Assembly (NCBI GenBank): GCA_944472135.2
Contig: OX235262.1
Span: forward strand, 25,591,362-25,655,361
Reading direction: 5' to 3'
From: Trichobilharzia regenti
Lineage: Eukaryota; Platyhelminthes; Trematoda; Strigeidida; Schistosomatidae
DNA length: 64,000 bases
The notes beneath the pieces were generated by a model. The model searched no databases, had not been told where the DNA came from, and saw only the letters and a list, made by a program, of their open reading frames with translations. A program made the position numbers and the translations under genes. Numbering within the stretch: the stretch's first letter is position 1; the number at the start of each line of letters is the position of its first letter. Positions 43,266 through 55,374 of the stretch are shown in pieces.

Positions 43266-43574
43266 TGCTTTGTAGTATTTTTACTCTTTATTTGCATTGC
43301 AATTTTTAATAAAATTGTAAATGGTATGCATCATCTCTACAGCTCGCTTGACGAATTTTAGTGCACTCACTTTTCTTAAACATCCCAACATACTACTTTT
43401 TAATGCTTTTATCTTATCTCAGTTTATAATGTAGTTAAATGCAAGTGCATGCGTAGTAGTGGCCGAACAATATTCCAGATTACTAAGCTGACCAAAGCTT
43501 CTAGATTTACTTATATTTTTGCGTCCTGAAAACCCAAAAGAATAACTTGATTTTGCAACATTAATGTTTTTCAT

Positions 43575-43735
43575 TCACTTGAGTTCTGAGTGGAACTTGA
43601 GGCGTCAGTCTTCAGCTTTGAAGTTTTATAAGCGGTGATTTTTTTAACCTTATGACCACTTTTCCCTTTTTTTCAGCCTTCCTATTGGATGTGAAACTAG
43701 GCGTCTTTTAGGAGGGCGACTGACAGGGTTTGATG
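43575..43735 (-). mobile_element. SINE-B fragment, old
   Basis: GAGTTCTGAGTGGAACTTGA, GTCTTCAGCTTTGAAGTTTT and AAGCGGTGATTTTTTTAACC follow the order of a reverse SINE-B tail. The head is lost. Confidence 0.45.
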
Positions 43736-44394
43736 GAATGCTGATCACCGAGATTCTTTGTACAGCAAGGCGATTAGATAGATGTTTTAAGACACTTCAT
43801 TAAACGAAGTATTCTCAGTACCTTCAGTTTCAAGAACGTCTGACCCGGTTAATTAACAAAAATAAACATCCCTGTATACGCTTAAATAAATAAAGGTGGG
43901 ATACACAGATAAATAACACTTATTCATCCCTTACTGATGACCATTCAGATTTACGGTGAAGTGGTTTACTTATGGTTGCAAAGCAGATAACCTCACTCAA
44001 GCTAGTAATATACTGTCAGTGAATAAAGATAATAACTCGACTGAGTATTACGATCTTTTCTTCTTTGTTATCGAACTTCTAGATAATAATAAAAGGACAT
44101 TATGCTACCTTCAGTAGCAAACACTACGACAAATTCCATCACTAATAAACTCTTTTCCAATAATTCTACAGTTCATTAGCAAAATGGAATGGAAGGCATT
44201 GTTGTCATTACGATCCATAAATCTTCTTCAGTTTGAGAAAAAAGTTTTCATTGCTGTTAGAAAATATCATAAATGGCGTTGTTGAAGAGTTTGTTATAAG
44301 AGTGTAACACACATCAGAATGAGGCATGTTCCTTTCCTATTAGTGGTACGGCCTGAATTAAATATGGTGCAATAGGACAGATCGATTTATGTAA

Positions 44395-44720
44395 GCCAGT
44401 TTGCTTTATCTGTGGACTGGTTGGCTGAAATTATCAGGCACTTTTGACACGTTGGGTTCTTGTACTGATGCTTTGAAGATTTCTGGGGATTAATATGATA
44501 TTGGCTGGTAGGTGGTGACTGACACTGAAATCCAGAATGTACCTTTCTTCCTATCTGAGACTAGCCATCTGGATATACTTATAAATCTCAATGATGGATG
44601 GCGTTTGCACTGGTACCAAGCATCTGTCGTTTCAAATGCCTCGCCGGATGAGTCCTGAATATAATGAAACGTGCCTCCTGCATTCCACTGCTAGTAAACA
44701 TTTAACAAAAAGGAAAAGTC
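44395..44720 (-). mobile_element. Sm-alpha copy, diverged
   Basis: Minus-strand Sm-alpha: complement of TGGTGGATGGTGGCTAGCAG-type start at 44500-44525, decayed hammerhead (ATCCAGATGGCTAGTCTCAG, AAGAAAGGTACATTCTGGAT on the minus strand, 44532-44576), then the head region to 44650. Stem I ATCCAG/CTGGAT is still nearly complementary, but the core is lost. Confidence 0.65.
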
Positions 44721-45012
44721 ATATTTCATGTCAGCAAACTCTCCAGTTTAACCTCCATGTTTTGGTCAGTAACAGTGGTCTTCTAACTCACTTTAGATTC
44801 AAACTAAAGCGGCTTTACACTTCGTTATTGCTGCCTGGCTGTTAACTTAATTGGATAGTATGAAAATCAGCATATATACACTCAATCTATACTTTCTAAC
44901 GTATCACAGAATTTATTGTTTGTGATGAATGGAAAATGTAAATGTGATTATGGTAGGGTTGTTCACTGTACTTGTGAATAACCAGGTCTTAGATTTAATA
45001 GTAGTAGTAATA

Positions 45013-45335
45013 ATCCCTTGAGTTCCCAGCGGAAGATGGGGCTTCAACAACACATCTCCATTTCACTCAGCTCTCTCTAGTCGTATATGGTTGTCTCCAT
45101 GAATGTTCATAAAGTTAAATTTCCTCCTCAAATAATTCCCTTTATGTTATCAAACAACACTGAAGTCTAAATTTCCCATTCAGCTTCCACTGGAGGATTT
45201 CTCTTGTTCGGGATATCGTTCAATTGTTTCCTCAGAGTATGTCCGATCCATCTTTATTTTTTCTGCATACTTATTCAGTAGTAACTTATCCATTGGTTCG
45301 TCGCCAGAGTTTCATTTTGCTTTAACTTTTTGTCT
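45013..45335 (-). pseudogene. RTE 3' end fragment
   Basis: GAGTTCCCAGCGGAAGATGG, GGCTTCAACAACACATCTCC is the RTE 3' end (compare 29765-29790). Further up the minus strand, sequence corresponding to the region after R-W-I-G-H is readable in pieces (45235-45260). Confidence 0.6.
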
Positions 45336-45540
45336 TCTGATCTGCAGTATTCAGAGGAGGCTGGTTATGGTGAAAGACACTTCAAAGCACCGAAGAAACA
45401 CTAAAGACTAATACATTTATTAAAAATAATAATTAAAGAAGTGCTAAAGGGAGTATTGTCAGTATGAATATCTTATACAGCCTTGGACTATGAGGCATAT
45501 ATTGATTTAATGTGTAATGATTCAAAAGTGAAGTGAAAAC

Positions 45541-45612
45541 CCCAGGTCGAATGCATGACCTCGTGAGTTTACCCGCTCACAACCAAGTTAACAAAAACTC
45601 AGGCGCTGATCA
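45541..45612 (-). other. tRNA-like segment
   Basis: Minus strand: AACTTGGTTGTGAGCGGGTA, AACTCACGAGGTCATGCATT then CGACCTGGGG has an A-box-like and a B-box-like block at tRNA spacing. Probably the head of an old SINE; not a functional tRNA. Confidence 0.3.
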
Positions 45613-45997
45613 CTTCATAAATCCATTTCAAAATTGATGTGTTAGAACTCGTTGTTATGAAAATAAGTGATACTTGACTGGATGTTTAACACCATACCAG
45701 TCATCCGGCTATCTCTTCTCTGGTCATTACTATTTGTAATAAATAAGAAGAAGGAGAACAGATTGTTCAGTTTTGATGTGATTATCTTGGATAGCTGTAA
45801 ATTTGCAGATTCAAACATCTCGAAAAAATACCTGGCAGAGAATCGGGCCTATACATCATAGATTGTTGTTTTTAAATCTTATCTCGATGATCACTGACTA
45901 AGTCTAAAGAGGTCCTAATTCAAGGAACGCCGAAATAATTGGCAAGATGAAAAGATAGTTGTTCTGTCAAGTGGTAAGTTTTAAAGAATAACTAATT

Positions 45998-46225
45998 ACC
46001 CAGGTAGTACAGTGGTAGAGTGCTCGCCGACCACGCAGGTGGTCCAGGGTACAATCCCCGGCCGATGCACTCCTTCACCTTGCTAAGCCAGTAGTAAGAC
46101 TGGCAAAAAAGGTAGGTTGGGCATGAGGCTAGTAACCCCATCCTGTAAAAATGATAACCACTGCTACAGAAACTTCAAGCCTCTAGCTTCAAGCCTTATA
46201 TTTCACCGGAAACCTAAAGGAATAA
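45998..46225 (+). mobile_element. SINE-B copy
   Basis: Plus-strand SINE-B: CAGGTAGTACAGTGGTAGAG head with TGCTCGCCGACCACGCAGGT, body GTTGGGCATGAGGCTAGTAA, tail CTTCAAGCCTTATATTTCAC then AATAAAGAAGAAG. The first 15 bp of the head differ from other SINE-B copies, suggesting a different tRNA start or a recombined 5' end. Confidence 0.82.
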
Positions 46226-46234
46226 AGAAGAAGA

Positions 46235-47214
46235 TGAAAGATTCACCTAAGTCAAAAATATAACAACAAGAGGAAAACGTTCGTTAATTGAAAAAGAGAA
46301 GTAAGGATGTACGATATGTTTAAAAGAAAGTCAAGGAAGTTGATAATGACAACGAAAAATACAAAAATACCAGCAGTGCAAATTTACTTTAAATACAACC
46401 TTTAACATACAGATTATATGAGCAGTTATTTTCATCGTCTGAATCATATATATATATATATATATATATTATCTCCATGATGGACGAAGGAATGCAAACT
46501 GAACGCTTACTGACAACGATTTACTAGTCTAAAAATAAATGTAGAATGTAAGATCAGTATGAAGTTATTGACTGCTTCACCGTATAAATCAACGTCATTT
46601 GTTCATCATGATGGATGGTGCTGAAAAGCATGAAAATACACCTTGTTTATGATATAATCCACAAAAATATTTAAATGATAAGTGTACAAACACTAGGAAG
46701 CATCTTTACTATTGTCATGTGACGTCTCATGCTGTCAAGTGGAAGATACAACGTGATATCAATAATACGAATTTACAAATAAAATCACAGTTATATTTAT
46801 CTCTGAACTTGATAATTTTACGAAACATATGGTGAGCTGACGAAAAGCATTCATTCGCTGTGTAACTTGTTTTGTGTAGTAGACTTAAGTGAGAAGTGTT
46901 ACGGGATACTAAACCAAGACATGACACTAAATCATGATGGCTGGTAGATAAAAATCTGTCATACCTACGGAGGTGTGAGCTCCCATGCTGGGTTATTCAG
47001 AATCCTAAAAAATAATAAATAAACACTTCTGATTTCAGAATGATTTACATGTAAATCATATACTACATTGTCGAAATTTAAACGGTTTCACAGATCATGA
47101 ACCAATTTTCCTATTTACTGTTTTTAACTTTTATCACCTTATTTTTCTTCTGAATCTTTTTTTGTATACTGGACTCATGAAAGTTTCTTCAAAGTTGTAC
47201 ACTGCTTTTCCAAT
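46235..47214. other. Unassigned stretch
   Basis: (TA)n at 46446-46470. No gene recognised; the 66-residue minus frame 46727-46927 lacks motifs. Confidence 0.4.
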
Positions 47215-48290
47215 GAGTTACTCGTTGATATTATTATTATTATTTCCTTTAGCTCCTGCCCGCTTTCTATTTGGGTACAACTTGAGGGCTTATCTAGTGA
47301 TGAAACTTGATGGTTTCTTCAAAGTATGGCCAATCCATCTCCAATCCTCCCTCCATATTTGTTGCACAATCGATTCCTGCTGGAATGGTTCGCTCATTGC
47401 CAGTTATCTCTGCCTGTCGCTGATATTTTCTAGCCGACCATCTGATCTTTAGCGAATTACTAAGGGAAGACAGCTTTTGATGAAGGTCTGCAGTTTGTTT
47501 GAAGTGCCCTTTTGACGCTGAGCCAAGTGTGTGACCCATATAGTGAGTAGCACTAACTTCACATTAGAGTTGAAAATCCACATCTTATTTTTCATGCTGA
47601 GTTGTACAGTTGACCTTCACACAGACTTGAGAGTAATCAAAGTTTGCATTGCTTTCCTGATGATCCTCGCCTTAATCATATCCTCATCAGTTCCATCCGC
47701 CTGTATTTGAAACGATGCTTTGCAGGAATGCAAATGAAGTAGGTTGCTTCCTTCAGATTTCTCCTATTCAAACTGGCTGATTGTTGTCTGTTGTTGTTTT
47801 TGTTGCTTTTGGTCAGGAACGTTTCTCTCCTCTGTCTTCTATATGTTCACCTGAAGTCCTATATTTGGTGCTTCTTCAGCCAACTTGTTATTTTTCATTT
47901 GAACATCTTTCAGTTTGTGAGAAACCGGACATATCATCAGCGAAGTTCAGATCCTTCAAGTTTTTTTTATGGGTTTATTTTGCGCCTGTTTCCTCACTGT
48001 CCACCGCTGTCTGTCACGTTATCCAGCTACTGCGATCACTGAAGATAGTAGGCAGTCATCTTGCCTCACACCCATCTTCACTTCTCTGAAGGATTCCGTG
48101 AGTTTCCAGTCGTGGATTATTTTGCATGCAGCATTTTCGTACGACTGTTGGATGAGATGTATAATTGTTGGCGGCACCCTGTAGTAGCGAAGTACCTTTC
48201 AAATCATCTGTCATCCGATGCTGTTGAAGGTCACTCATTGATATGAGGATAGACGTTTCTTTATTCATTCATTTATATGATCTGTGTGTC
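47215..48290 (-). pseudogene. RTE RT and C-terminal remnant
   Basis: Minus strand from right: SEDGCEARCLLS near 48060 (RTE R-T-G-V-R-Q-G-C-L-L-S), a K-L-K-D-V-Q-M-K-N-N-K-L-A-E-E block (47880-47925), QIQADGTDEDMIKARI (about 47670) and IFNSNVKLVLL (47540-47570), then the C-terminus to 47215. Frameshifts and stops throughout. Its order matches the larger copy at 29725. Confidence 0.75.
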
Positions 48291-48299
48291 AATCATATA

Positions 48300-48595
48300 T
48301 GTAGACAAAGACTGGACGTTGTGTGAATGCCTTGATATAATTATGATTGATCAATTATTCTCTAAGTGTCGTCAAAAAATTATACTTTATAGCACTGTAG
48401 GATTTTTCAAATGAATGTACCCTATGATTGGATGAAATACTCAATTTATGCAGACTGCAACATTTTTTCATTGTCATATATTTCTTCTGTTACGCACAAT
48501 AAGAAGTGCGTGTTCCTCGACTATTCGCAAAAACTAAAGAACTTAATCTAAAATTATTGAACCGCAGCCACATCTTTATTAGACAGATAGAAAGC
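48300..48595. other. Unassigned stretch
   Basis: Nothing recognised. Confidence 0.35.
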
Positions 48596-48599
48596 AGGG

Positions 48600-48915
48600 T
48601 TGACCGTGAACTAACCTCAGACAGAGATGCTTTGAAAGCCACAGATTGCTGGACAGATATTTCGTCCTAACCTACAGCATCTTAACAATATACACCCATG
48701 GTAACGGTAGCGATCGAACCCAGGACCTTTAAGTTATAGGGAAACACCTTCGCCTCAGTTACTGGAATGAGAGCTAGTAACAGATGAATTCTAACTTTTG
48801 CTATATAAAAAATTCATCAGCTAACATCTAGCGTTTACCACCACCATTAATCATGGCCTCCTACTTAAACCTGATGTAACTTCATTCTTAAGTCAGTCAC
48901 TAGTGCATGGAACTG
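48600..48915 (-). mobile_element. SINE-C copy, old
   Basis: Minus strand: TGGACAGATATTTCGTCCTA (remnant of GGAC-GAAA and stem III), ATACACCCATGGTAACGG, complement of the B box at 48713-48722 (ATCGAACCCAGG), and AGATGAATTCTAACTTTTGC. Confidence 0.65.
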
Positions 48916-48919
48916 AAAT

Positions 48920-49535
48920 CATTTCGTGATCGACTTTGAAATGAATCAAATCCTTGAAAACTAACACCTAAAAACAATAGTTAGGAAAACATCATTTTAT
49001 ATCAATGAAATACTTTGACTGAATTATTTAAGTAGTGATGTCCGAAATATTTATTTAGTAAAAGTATTTTAATGCTTTGAAGTACTGGGAAGAAATTCCG
49101 TACCGACCGTAAATGTTTGAATCAAGAATTTGCTGAAAGATGTATTATTCAACCTAGCATCAGCTTATAATAAGTTCATGGTGACATCGTCTATACTTAT
49201 ACTCTTGTATCTGTTGGACAGGATTTATGAACGACAAAAATTCACATATTCCATCTATCTTCGACATCTTTTAAATATGTCTGATTTGTAACTGATAGAT
49301 TTTGGAACATCTAGTGTTATTACTAACATAAAATTGAAAAGAATATTTATAGGACATTTTAAAGTACTCCGTTAGAGATTATGGTGTGGTACACAATAAC
49401 TGGTGTAATAATATATAAAACGTAACAGATCAATTCCTATTAGTCATTGACGAATGTTTTGTTTTAGTCAAATAGCTATGTAAGTGAGCCGAACAAACGT
49501 TTAAAGCATTACATGTAAATTAAGAAATGATTATG
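48920..49535. other. Unassigned stretch
   Basis: Nothing recognised. Confidence 0.4.
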
Positions 49536-49540
49536 CAAAT

Positions 49541-49735
49541 GTGCATTAGTGTCACAGTGGTTAGGACGCTCACTGACAATGCACATGGTCTGAGGTTCGA
49601 TCTCCCGCCAACCCACACCAGATATCAACTGTCGGCCTGCTAAATTTGGGCTACAGATATCAAATGCTGAAAATTCCAAAGATGTACCAAAATACTTCTT
49701 GGAACCAAGCTATAATAAATAAAATAAAAATCAAT
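49541..49735 (+). mobile_element. SINE-A copy
   Basis: Plus-strand SINE-A: GTGCATTAGTGTCACAGTGG head, GAGGTTCGATCTCCCGCC B box, body AAATTTGGGCTACAGATATC, A-rich tail. Confidence 0.82.
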
Positions 49736-49849
49736 AATAGATAAACTCTGCTAGCAAACGTCACTATGAAAAATCTGATTTAATATACGTGATTGTTATT
49801 ATTATTGTTACGGGTTAAATGATAACTTTCACAAATACGTATCCATGTG

Positions 49850-50065
49850 AGTTAGTGATTTAGTGTTAGAATTTTTGTTAGCCATAGTTTGATTCTCTGC
49901 CGACGCACCCCTAAACCTTCTCTAGTCTTTTGTTAACCTCACAGAGACAGAAGTTTGGGTATGAGGCTAGCAACCTTACAGCGTGAAGAGCACCACTGCT
50001 ATTGAAACTTAATAGCTCAAAACTGAAGCCCTGTGTTCCCTTTGGCAAGGCAAAGGAGTAAAATA
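49850..50065 (+). mobile_element. SINE-B copy, old
   Basis: Plus-strand: head remnant, CTGCCGACGCACCCCTAAAC, GTATGAGGCTAGCAACCTTA, CTGAAGCCCTGTGTTCCCTT and AAGGAGTAAAATAAA tail. Confidence 0.75.
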
Positions 50066-50079
50066 AAAATGAACAGATA

Positions 50080-52295
50080 CCTGTCAACTTACATTTTATG
50101 TTGAACAACACTCATGTTTATTGATAACAGTGATTTATCAGTAGAGTTACAGGATTACTGCTCTAATTATGTCTACGTGATAACATGCCTAAATATACCA
50201 GTAAATTGAACAAGAAATTTTGAAGCAAATGATTATGAATAACAGTGAATATATATATATATATATTTGTACTTTAATGAATGTTCGTGACCAATGTTCA
50301 AAATGGATTTGATTTGGTCTCGTTTCAAACTATATATGAACGATTGAATGGTGATATCAAAAACATGGAGAGGAATTGCAATGGAAAGTTGTGTGTCTGT
50401 ATCTGTCAGCGTCTAAGTAATTAAACAAATAGATATTAGGTGAATAAAAGGTTTGTTCGTACAAGTGTAATAATGAAAAGGGGAAAGAGGGAATCTCGTA
50501 CTTTCAGTACGGATAAGATCCAATACATTATTCTTGGATGTACAGATTTCGTAGCAGATCAAGATAACAATAATGACGGGACTTTGTTTGCTCTTTTTAC
50601 ATGACGTTCCCAACGTCTTAAGTGAATAGGTAGACTTTTCATGTCTGAGGTATTTGGTACCTATCGCCTTTTGGCAATTCATTGTTTTCTGGATAGACGA
50701 TAGAAGAAGATTCCTCAGAGTGTGATAATAGTTTCACACATTTTTATTAGTTTTAGCCATCTTATCCTAAATGTAAAATTCTGCCTTGATATTTCAATAT
50801 ACACAACCCACCTAATAGCAACTGTTGTTATTCACACTCTGCTAGTCAACTACATAATGGTCTCCATCTCCAGGATGACTTATTAATTTTTGTAAAGTGA
50901 TATGAAAATTGTTTCAGGGTGTATACAGTTGATGAAGACCGACGAGTAAAATTATTATTATCATATTATCCTGCTCAACATGTTCTTCTTGTTTTGTTCA
51001 AGTTCGTCCGTAGAAAAAATAGTTCACACAATTAATCTCCTTTACAAATTTGAATAAAGCCGAAGAAAAGGTTTGTACAGAATAAGATAGTACCATCATT
51101 TGTCTGGTTGGCTTGTCATCAGCTGTAATCATCTTTGAGAAATTATGAACTTCTTGTAGACAAAACACTTTTTACGTAGTTGCAAATGTTACATGATCTC
51201 AGTTAACAGGAGATTCTAAGTTTGATCAGAAGTGCTCAGAATTTGCAACTGTATGTTTTAAACCCAGAAAGTTCAAGTTAAAACAAAAACAAATATATCT
51301 TTGGCTGCAACAGCAAAGAGGTTACGCAATAGGGAAAAGGGTGAATAAGATGATGAGTAAATAATAAACTAGTTAGCAGTGTGCAGAGCTCAGTTCAAAT
51401 CACAGACGCGAGAGACAAGCAAACTTACATTATGTCATAGGGGGGAGAGCTTAAAGCTCAAGACTACATAGTCAGATGAAAGTGAGAGTTACCAATACAA
51501 AGAAGGACTGAAAACTGCTTCTTTCTGAATACATAAATTGGGTTATGTGTGTTTGATAGCGATAGCTACGACTAACATGAGGAGAATTGTATTATTTCTT
51601 TGTGCTGGTGAGTTTAAAGGATTTGGTAATATTCACCTAATGACACATATTGATGAGATACCTGACACTATTGTAAGCTTTGTTCCACTGAAACGCTGGA
51701 TGTTTGCTATATGCTCAAGAAAATGGAAAGTGTGTCCTTCTTTCTGTTCTTCCAGTGTTACTGATACCGCAGAAACATATAACCTTGTATACATAATTAG
51801 CGTTAGCCTGAGAAGGGTGAGGTGGTATTGAATGTATACTGATGTTAAATGTTTCCGATAAGAGTAGTGAAGTATAAGAAAGATATTTTGCATGAAGGCA
51901 AACTTGTTAACACTGTAAAACATTATTATTCCAAATGATACATTTACTTTGACGTAAGACAAAGATCTATTGAGCACGCACATTACCAATTATAATCATA
52001 TAAAAGTATTCACATGATGTTAAGGCCAATCGACTTTGAAGGTATGTGACTTTTAGCCGTAAAGTGTTCTTGAAACATCATCTAACGTGTAATACAAACT
52101 AAACTGTGTGATACAGTCAGTGCCTGCAAATTAAAAAATAATAAGGATAGTTAAATTCACCTCATATTAATAAGCTATGATGGTATAGGTATTTTCATGA
52201 ATTCCCTCTGTAAGCTCATTCAAATAAGTACAGCCATGTCATTAATGGTTGAAACTTCACTATAAATATTGCCATTACCTATTTCCCTAACGGCC
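50080..52295. other. Long unassigned AT-rich stretch
   Basis: (AT)n at 50249-50266. Several open frames of 89-118 residues on both strands (50413-50682, 51538-51831, 51633-51989) carry no motif I recognise; the last two overlap in antisense, so at most one could be real. The region could hold exons of a gene I cannot detect. Confidence 0.4.
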
Positions 52296-52299
52296 CAAG

Positions 52300-52625
52300 C
52301 ACTTTTCTCAGAAGAACAATAGTCTCCCGTTTTTTGGGGCGTTATTCCCTCCTAACATCACGACTGCCTACAAATTTCAATTTCTCCTTTGTATGATGTC
52401 CTCAATTATAACGTCAGAGAGAACCCCAACACATAGCTGGAATCTCATTTTAGTTTAATTCGGAAGCCTGGAGTTTGATATCGCCCAACGGTCTCCTGAG
52501 TGTATGTTCAACCCACCTCCTTTTTCTATTGAATATTTATAGTGTAATGAATAGGTTCTTGTCTAGTTCGCCACCACAATCCTAGCCACTTGGTCTTCAG
52601 CATCAATTTTATGACATATATCCAT
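52300..52625 (-). pseudogene. Probable RTE 3' remnant
   Basis: GTTCAACCCACCTCCTTTTT at 52508-52527 is the position of the complement of K-R-W-R-W-I-G; neighbouring order (TCTCCTGAGTGTATG before it, TTCGCCACCACAATCC after it) parallels 29950-30050. Heavily diverged. Confidence 0.45.
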
Positions 52626-52629
52626 AAAA

Positions 52630-53005
52630 GTATTCAAATCAACTAGTTGCGAATGGCTTTTGTGACTCTCATACCATGTACCAGTTCCATGAATACACTA
52701 CTGATGGAAATATTTGAGTCATTGCGTCGGTCGGAAGTACACATCGCTTTTATAATCCTAACACATTTGGTGAAACCGTGTGACTCTGTCTTCCGTTTGT
52801 ACGCTGATTTCGGTGTAATATTTGATGAGAAAATGTGAAAATTCATATAAGTTGCAGCACCAATGGTGAGTAACTTGGTACTTGGAGAAATGAAACGCCT
52901 ACTGCAGAAATTAACAAATTATTAGTAAAACCATTATAACAAACCCAACCAGCTAATTTTTCAGTTTATTCATAGTTCATGATTTCGGAATGGTGTGAAG
53001 AGATA
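52630..53005. other. Unassigned stretch
   Basis: Overlapping sense and antisense open frames at 52643-52846; no motif. Confidence 0.35.
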
Positions 53006-53009
53006 ATGT

Positions 53010-53640
53010 ATGTTGTCTTGTCCTTTATTAGTATCATTTGTTTATCCAGAAAACCCGATTAATTGTCACAGCAAAGATAGATCATATCTAGGAAAGACAG
53101 CTTCTGTACCAAAGAAAGCTATCTTTATTAACCTTCCATTCAAGGGCAACCAAACTATGCAGGTGACAGCTCAAAAACTTCGGTCAGCTATCAAAACACA
53201 CTATACGTCCCATTTCCTTTCTTTCATTTGCCGAAAATTTCCGATCCCCGTACCTACGATTAAAAGACGAAATTCTGTACATTCTACTACAAACTGTATC
53301 TACAAGTTCACCTGCAGCTACGGTGACACCTATACAGGTAGAACCAATAGAATGTTCTAGTGTCTTCGGCAAGAACATGTTCCGAAATGATTATTAAAAC
53401 ATATAGAAAGTCCCAATGCAATTAATCTGAATAGAAATCCAGCGTCATCCATTTCAAAGCACTTAATAATGTCCGGTCACAAAATCAATCAGTATTAATG
53501 AATGCTTCACAATTATTTCACATAACTCTAATTCAAGGTTGGTTATTAAAGGTGATAGAAGCCATTTGTATTAATCATATCCAGCCTCAACTATGTATCC
53601 AAAAGCAGTAGACTTCAAACTTAGCCTACAAGAGACTAAG
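53010..53640 (+). pseudogene. PLE linker and GIY-YIG remnant
   Basis: The frame 53010-53360 reads VPKKAIFINLPFKGNQTMQV (PLE linker; compare PKKPVYIN/PFKGDD at 8.77 kb), TAQKLRSAIKTHYTSHFLSF and TTNCIYKFTCSYGDTYTGRT. In the last motif YIG has become YTG, and a stop follows at 53358. Downstream, SISKHLIMSGHKINQY, then PQLCIQK-like C-terminal sequence is recognisable up to about 53610 with several stops. Confidence 0.75.
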
Positions 53641-53829
53641 GGACTTATTTGGTCATTAGCATGTACGTTTGTTTTATATAACTCAATAATTGTTTTGCAT
53701 TTTATTTTATTATTATTATTGTGAGGCATGTTAGTTGTAAAGCGGTCGTAAACAAACTATGAATTAATATAATCTCACGAAATTTGTCTTCTAAATTCCT
53801 TATTGAAATATGATAATTCAGATAGTTTC

Positions 53830-54110
53830 AGAGAGAAACATAAGGATTCATCAGCACATCTCCATTTCAATCTGTTCTCAACAGTCGTTTCTAGGCGAAC
53901 GAGAGATTACTGATAAGCTGTTATTATACTGGTCCGATACACGATCTCCTCTACAGCATCCTGGAACACCTGACTGGTACTTGGTATCGTTCAGGGGTCT
54001 TCTCAGCCTATCTTTATTTGACTTCTGTACATTTGATTATTAGATTCATGCGAAACACATGGTTGAGCAGGTTTTTACTTGTAGGCTTTAAAAATACCAG
54101 CGACTTCATT
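53830..54110 (-). pseudogene. RTE 3' remnant
   Basis: GAAACATAAGGATTCATCAG, CACATCTCCATTTCAATCTG is the RTE 3' end pattern seen at 45040 and 29775. Minus-strand coding is not readable over long stretches. Confidence 0.5.
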
Positions 54111-54114
54111 TCTT

Positions 54115-54600
54115 CATTGTTGAATTCTAGTATTTGCACTTTACTGGCAATTATATTCCTAATAGTTTTTTAATATTACCTGTAGAATAAAATTTGCCAA
54201 AATTCATGCGTCAATCAAAAGGGCTTCCAAAAGACAAAATCAAAAATCTAAAAAGTAAATGGTAATTTCTACTGTTTATTTTAATTATGTTAAGTGGAGA
54301 TTAGTCTTCTGGGCGTAAAAGTCTGTTGGAAAATGCTGGACACAGCATCAGCGAAACAAACAAAAAAATGGAGCAGAATAATGTGATCGTGACATTTTTA
54401 ACTTTGAAAGTTCAGTCTGAAAAATGACAGTGAACTACGACCAATAGCATTATACCGTAAGACAGCCATAAACACAGGCCTTTTTCCTCCTATTACTATC
54501 ATTTCAGCCTAATCTCCATACAGAGTAATTCCATAATGCCTGAAAATATTGTGTCTAAATGTTGCGCATGCGATTTATCAAATACGATTCTTTTCAATTA

Positions 54601-54635
<35 letters not shown>

Positions 54636-54935
54636 CTTATTTAAGGTAGACAAAGAATTATAATGAATCAATTTGACTCGGCGCTCAAATTATTACAGGA
54701 AGTTCGTAACACATATGGTCTGGAAACTTATAAACAAAGAATATGTTCACCCGAAATGAATCACTTCAAGTTTGTGAAATTTTCTAATTGATATTTATAT
54801 ATGGCAGGGAATCTGTTTGGCAATTCTTAAACCTTACACATTACTAAAGCTGGCTTTCGGTTGTATTATGAAATGCAGTCCGAGACATGTTACAGACGAT
54901 TGAAACCTATAATAGGCCAATGACATACAAAAGTT
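54115..54935. other. Unassigned stretch with (AT)n
   Basis: (AT)n at 54602-54632. No gene or repeat family recognised. Confidence 0.45.
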
Positions 54936-54939
54936 ACAG

Positions 54940-55368
54940 GATTTCATCATGAACTGGCATTAGTCAAAGAACCATCGGAAAACCTAGGAGTGCTGGACAG
55001 CTGTTTCGTCCTAGTTTTCGACCTTCAGCAGTACGCACCCGCTGCCAGTGTTCGAATCCAGGACCTTGTGGTTCCATGCGAGCTCGTGTACCACTAAGCC
55101 ACCAGGAACTGATCCAATGGCCCATGAATTCTAACTTCTACCGATTCACGCCATAGCGCGACCCCTAATCAATGTCTTTAGCGAGTATTTGGCCTCACAC
55201 TCGAACTGCTGCATCCCACAGATCACGACTTCTTACTGCTGAATAGTTTCAAAATAGGGTGAAACAGCTGTCCAGTACTCTCAGGTTTTCTAATGGTTCT
55301 GTAACTAAATTCGGCTTATGATGGAATCATGTAATCAATCAAATCCCTACAAACCAACACTTGGACAT
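54940..55368. mobile_element. SINE-C inverted pair
   Basis: Minus copy 54940 to about 55235 (tail GGATTTCATCATGAACTGGC, hammerhead, head with GGTTCCTGGTGGCTTAGTGG complement, 5' extension). It is joined to a plus copy that begins at the hammerhead itself (CTGCTGAATAGTTTCAAAAT, 55236) and runs to the tail end CAAATCCCTACAAACCAACA. The junction at the hammerhead is notable: a transcript with 5' end near the ribozyme would give this structure. Confidence 0.85.
54989..55036 (-). ncRNA. SINE-C hammerhead-like, one-base core deletion
   Basis: Minus strand: GTACTG stem I with CAGCAC, core CTGAAG lacking A9, stem II GTCG with GGAC, GAAA, stem III ACA-gc-TGT and C before CAG. The missing A9 predicts inactivity. 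Confidence 0.55.
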
Positions 55369-55374
55369 ACAAAA

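Noticed and set aside
47781..48246. Several plus-strand frames of 61-102 residues
   Set aside because: Antisense of the RTE RT segment at 47215-48290.
51538..51989. Sense/antisense overlapping frames as a bidirectional gene pair
   Set aside because: No motif on either strand and no splice-like or retroelement context; chance is sufficient in this composition.
54602..54632. Tandem repeat array as CRISPR or satellite
   Set aside because: Simple (AT)n microsatellite; no spacers or longer unit. No CRISPR array exists in this window.
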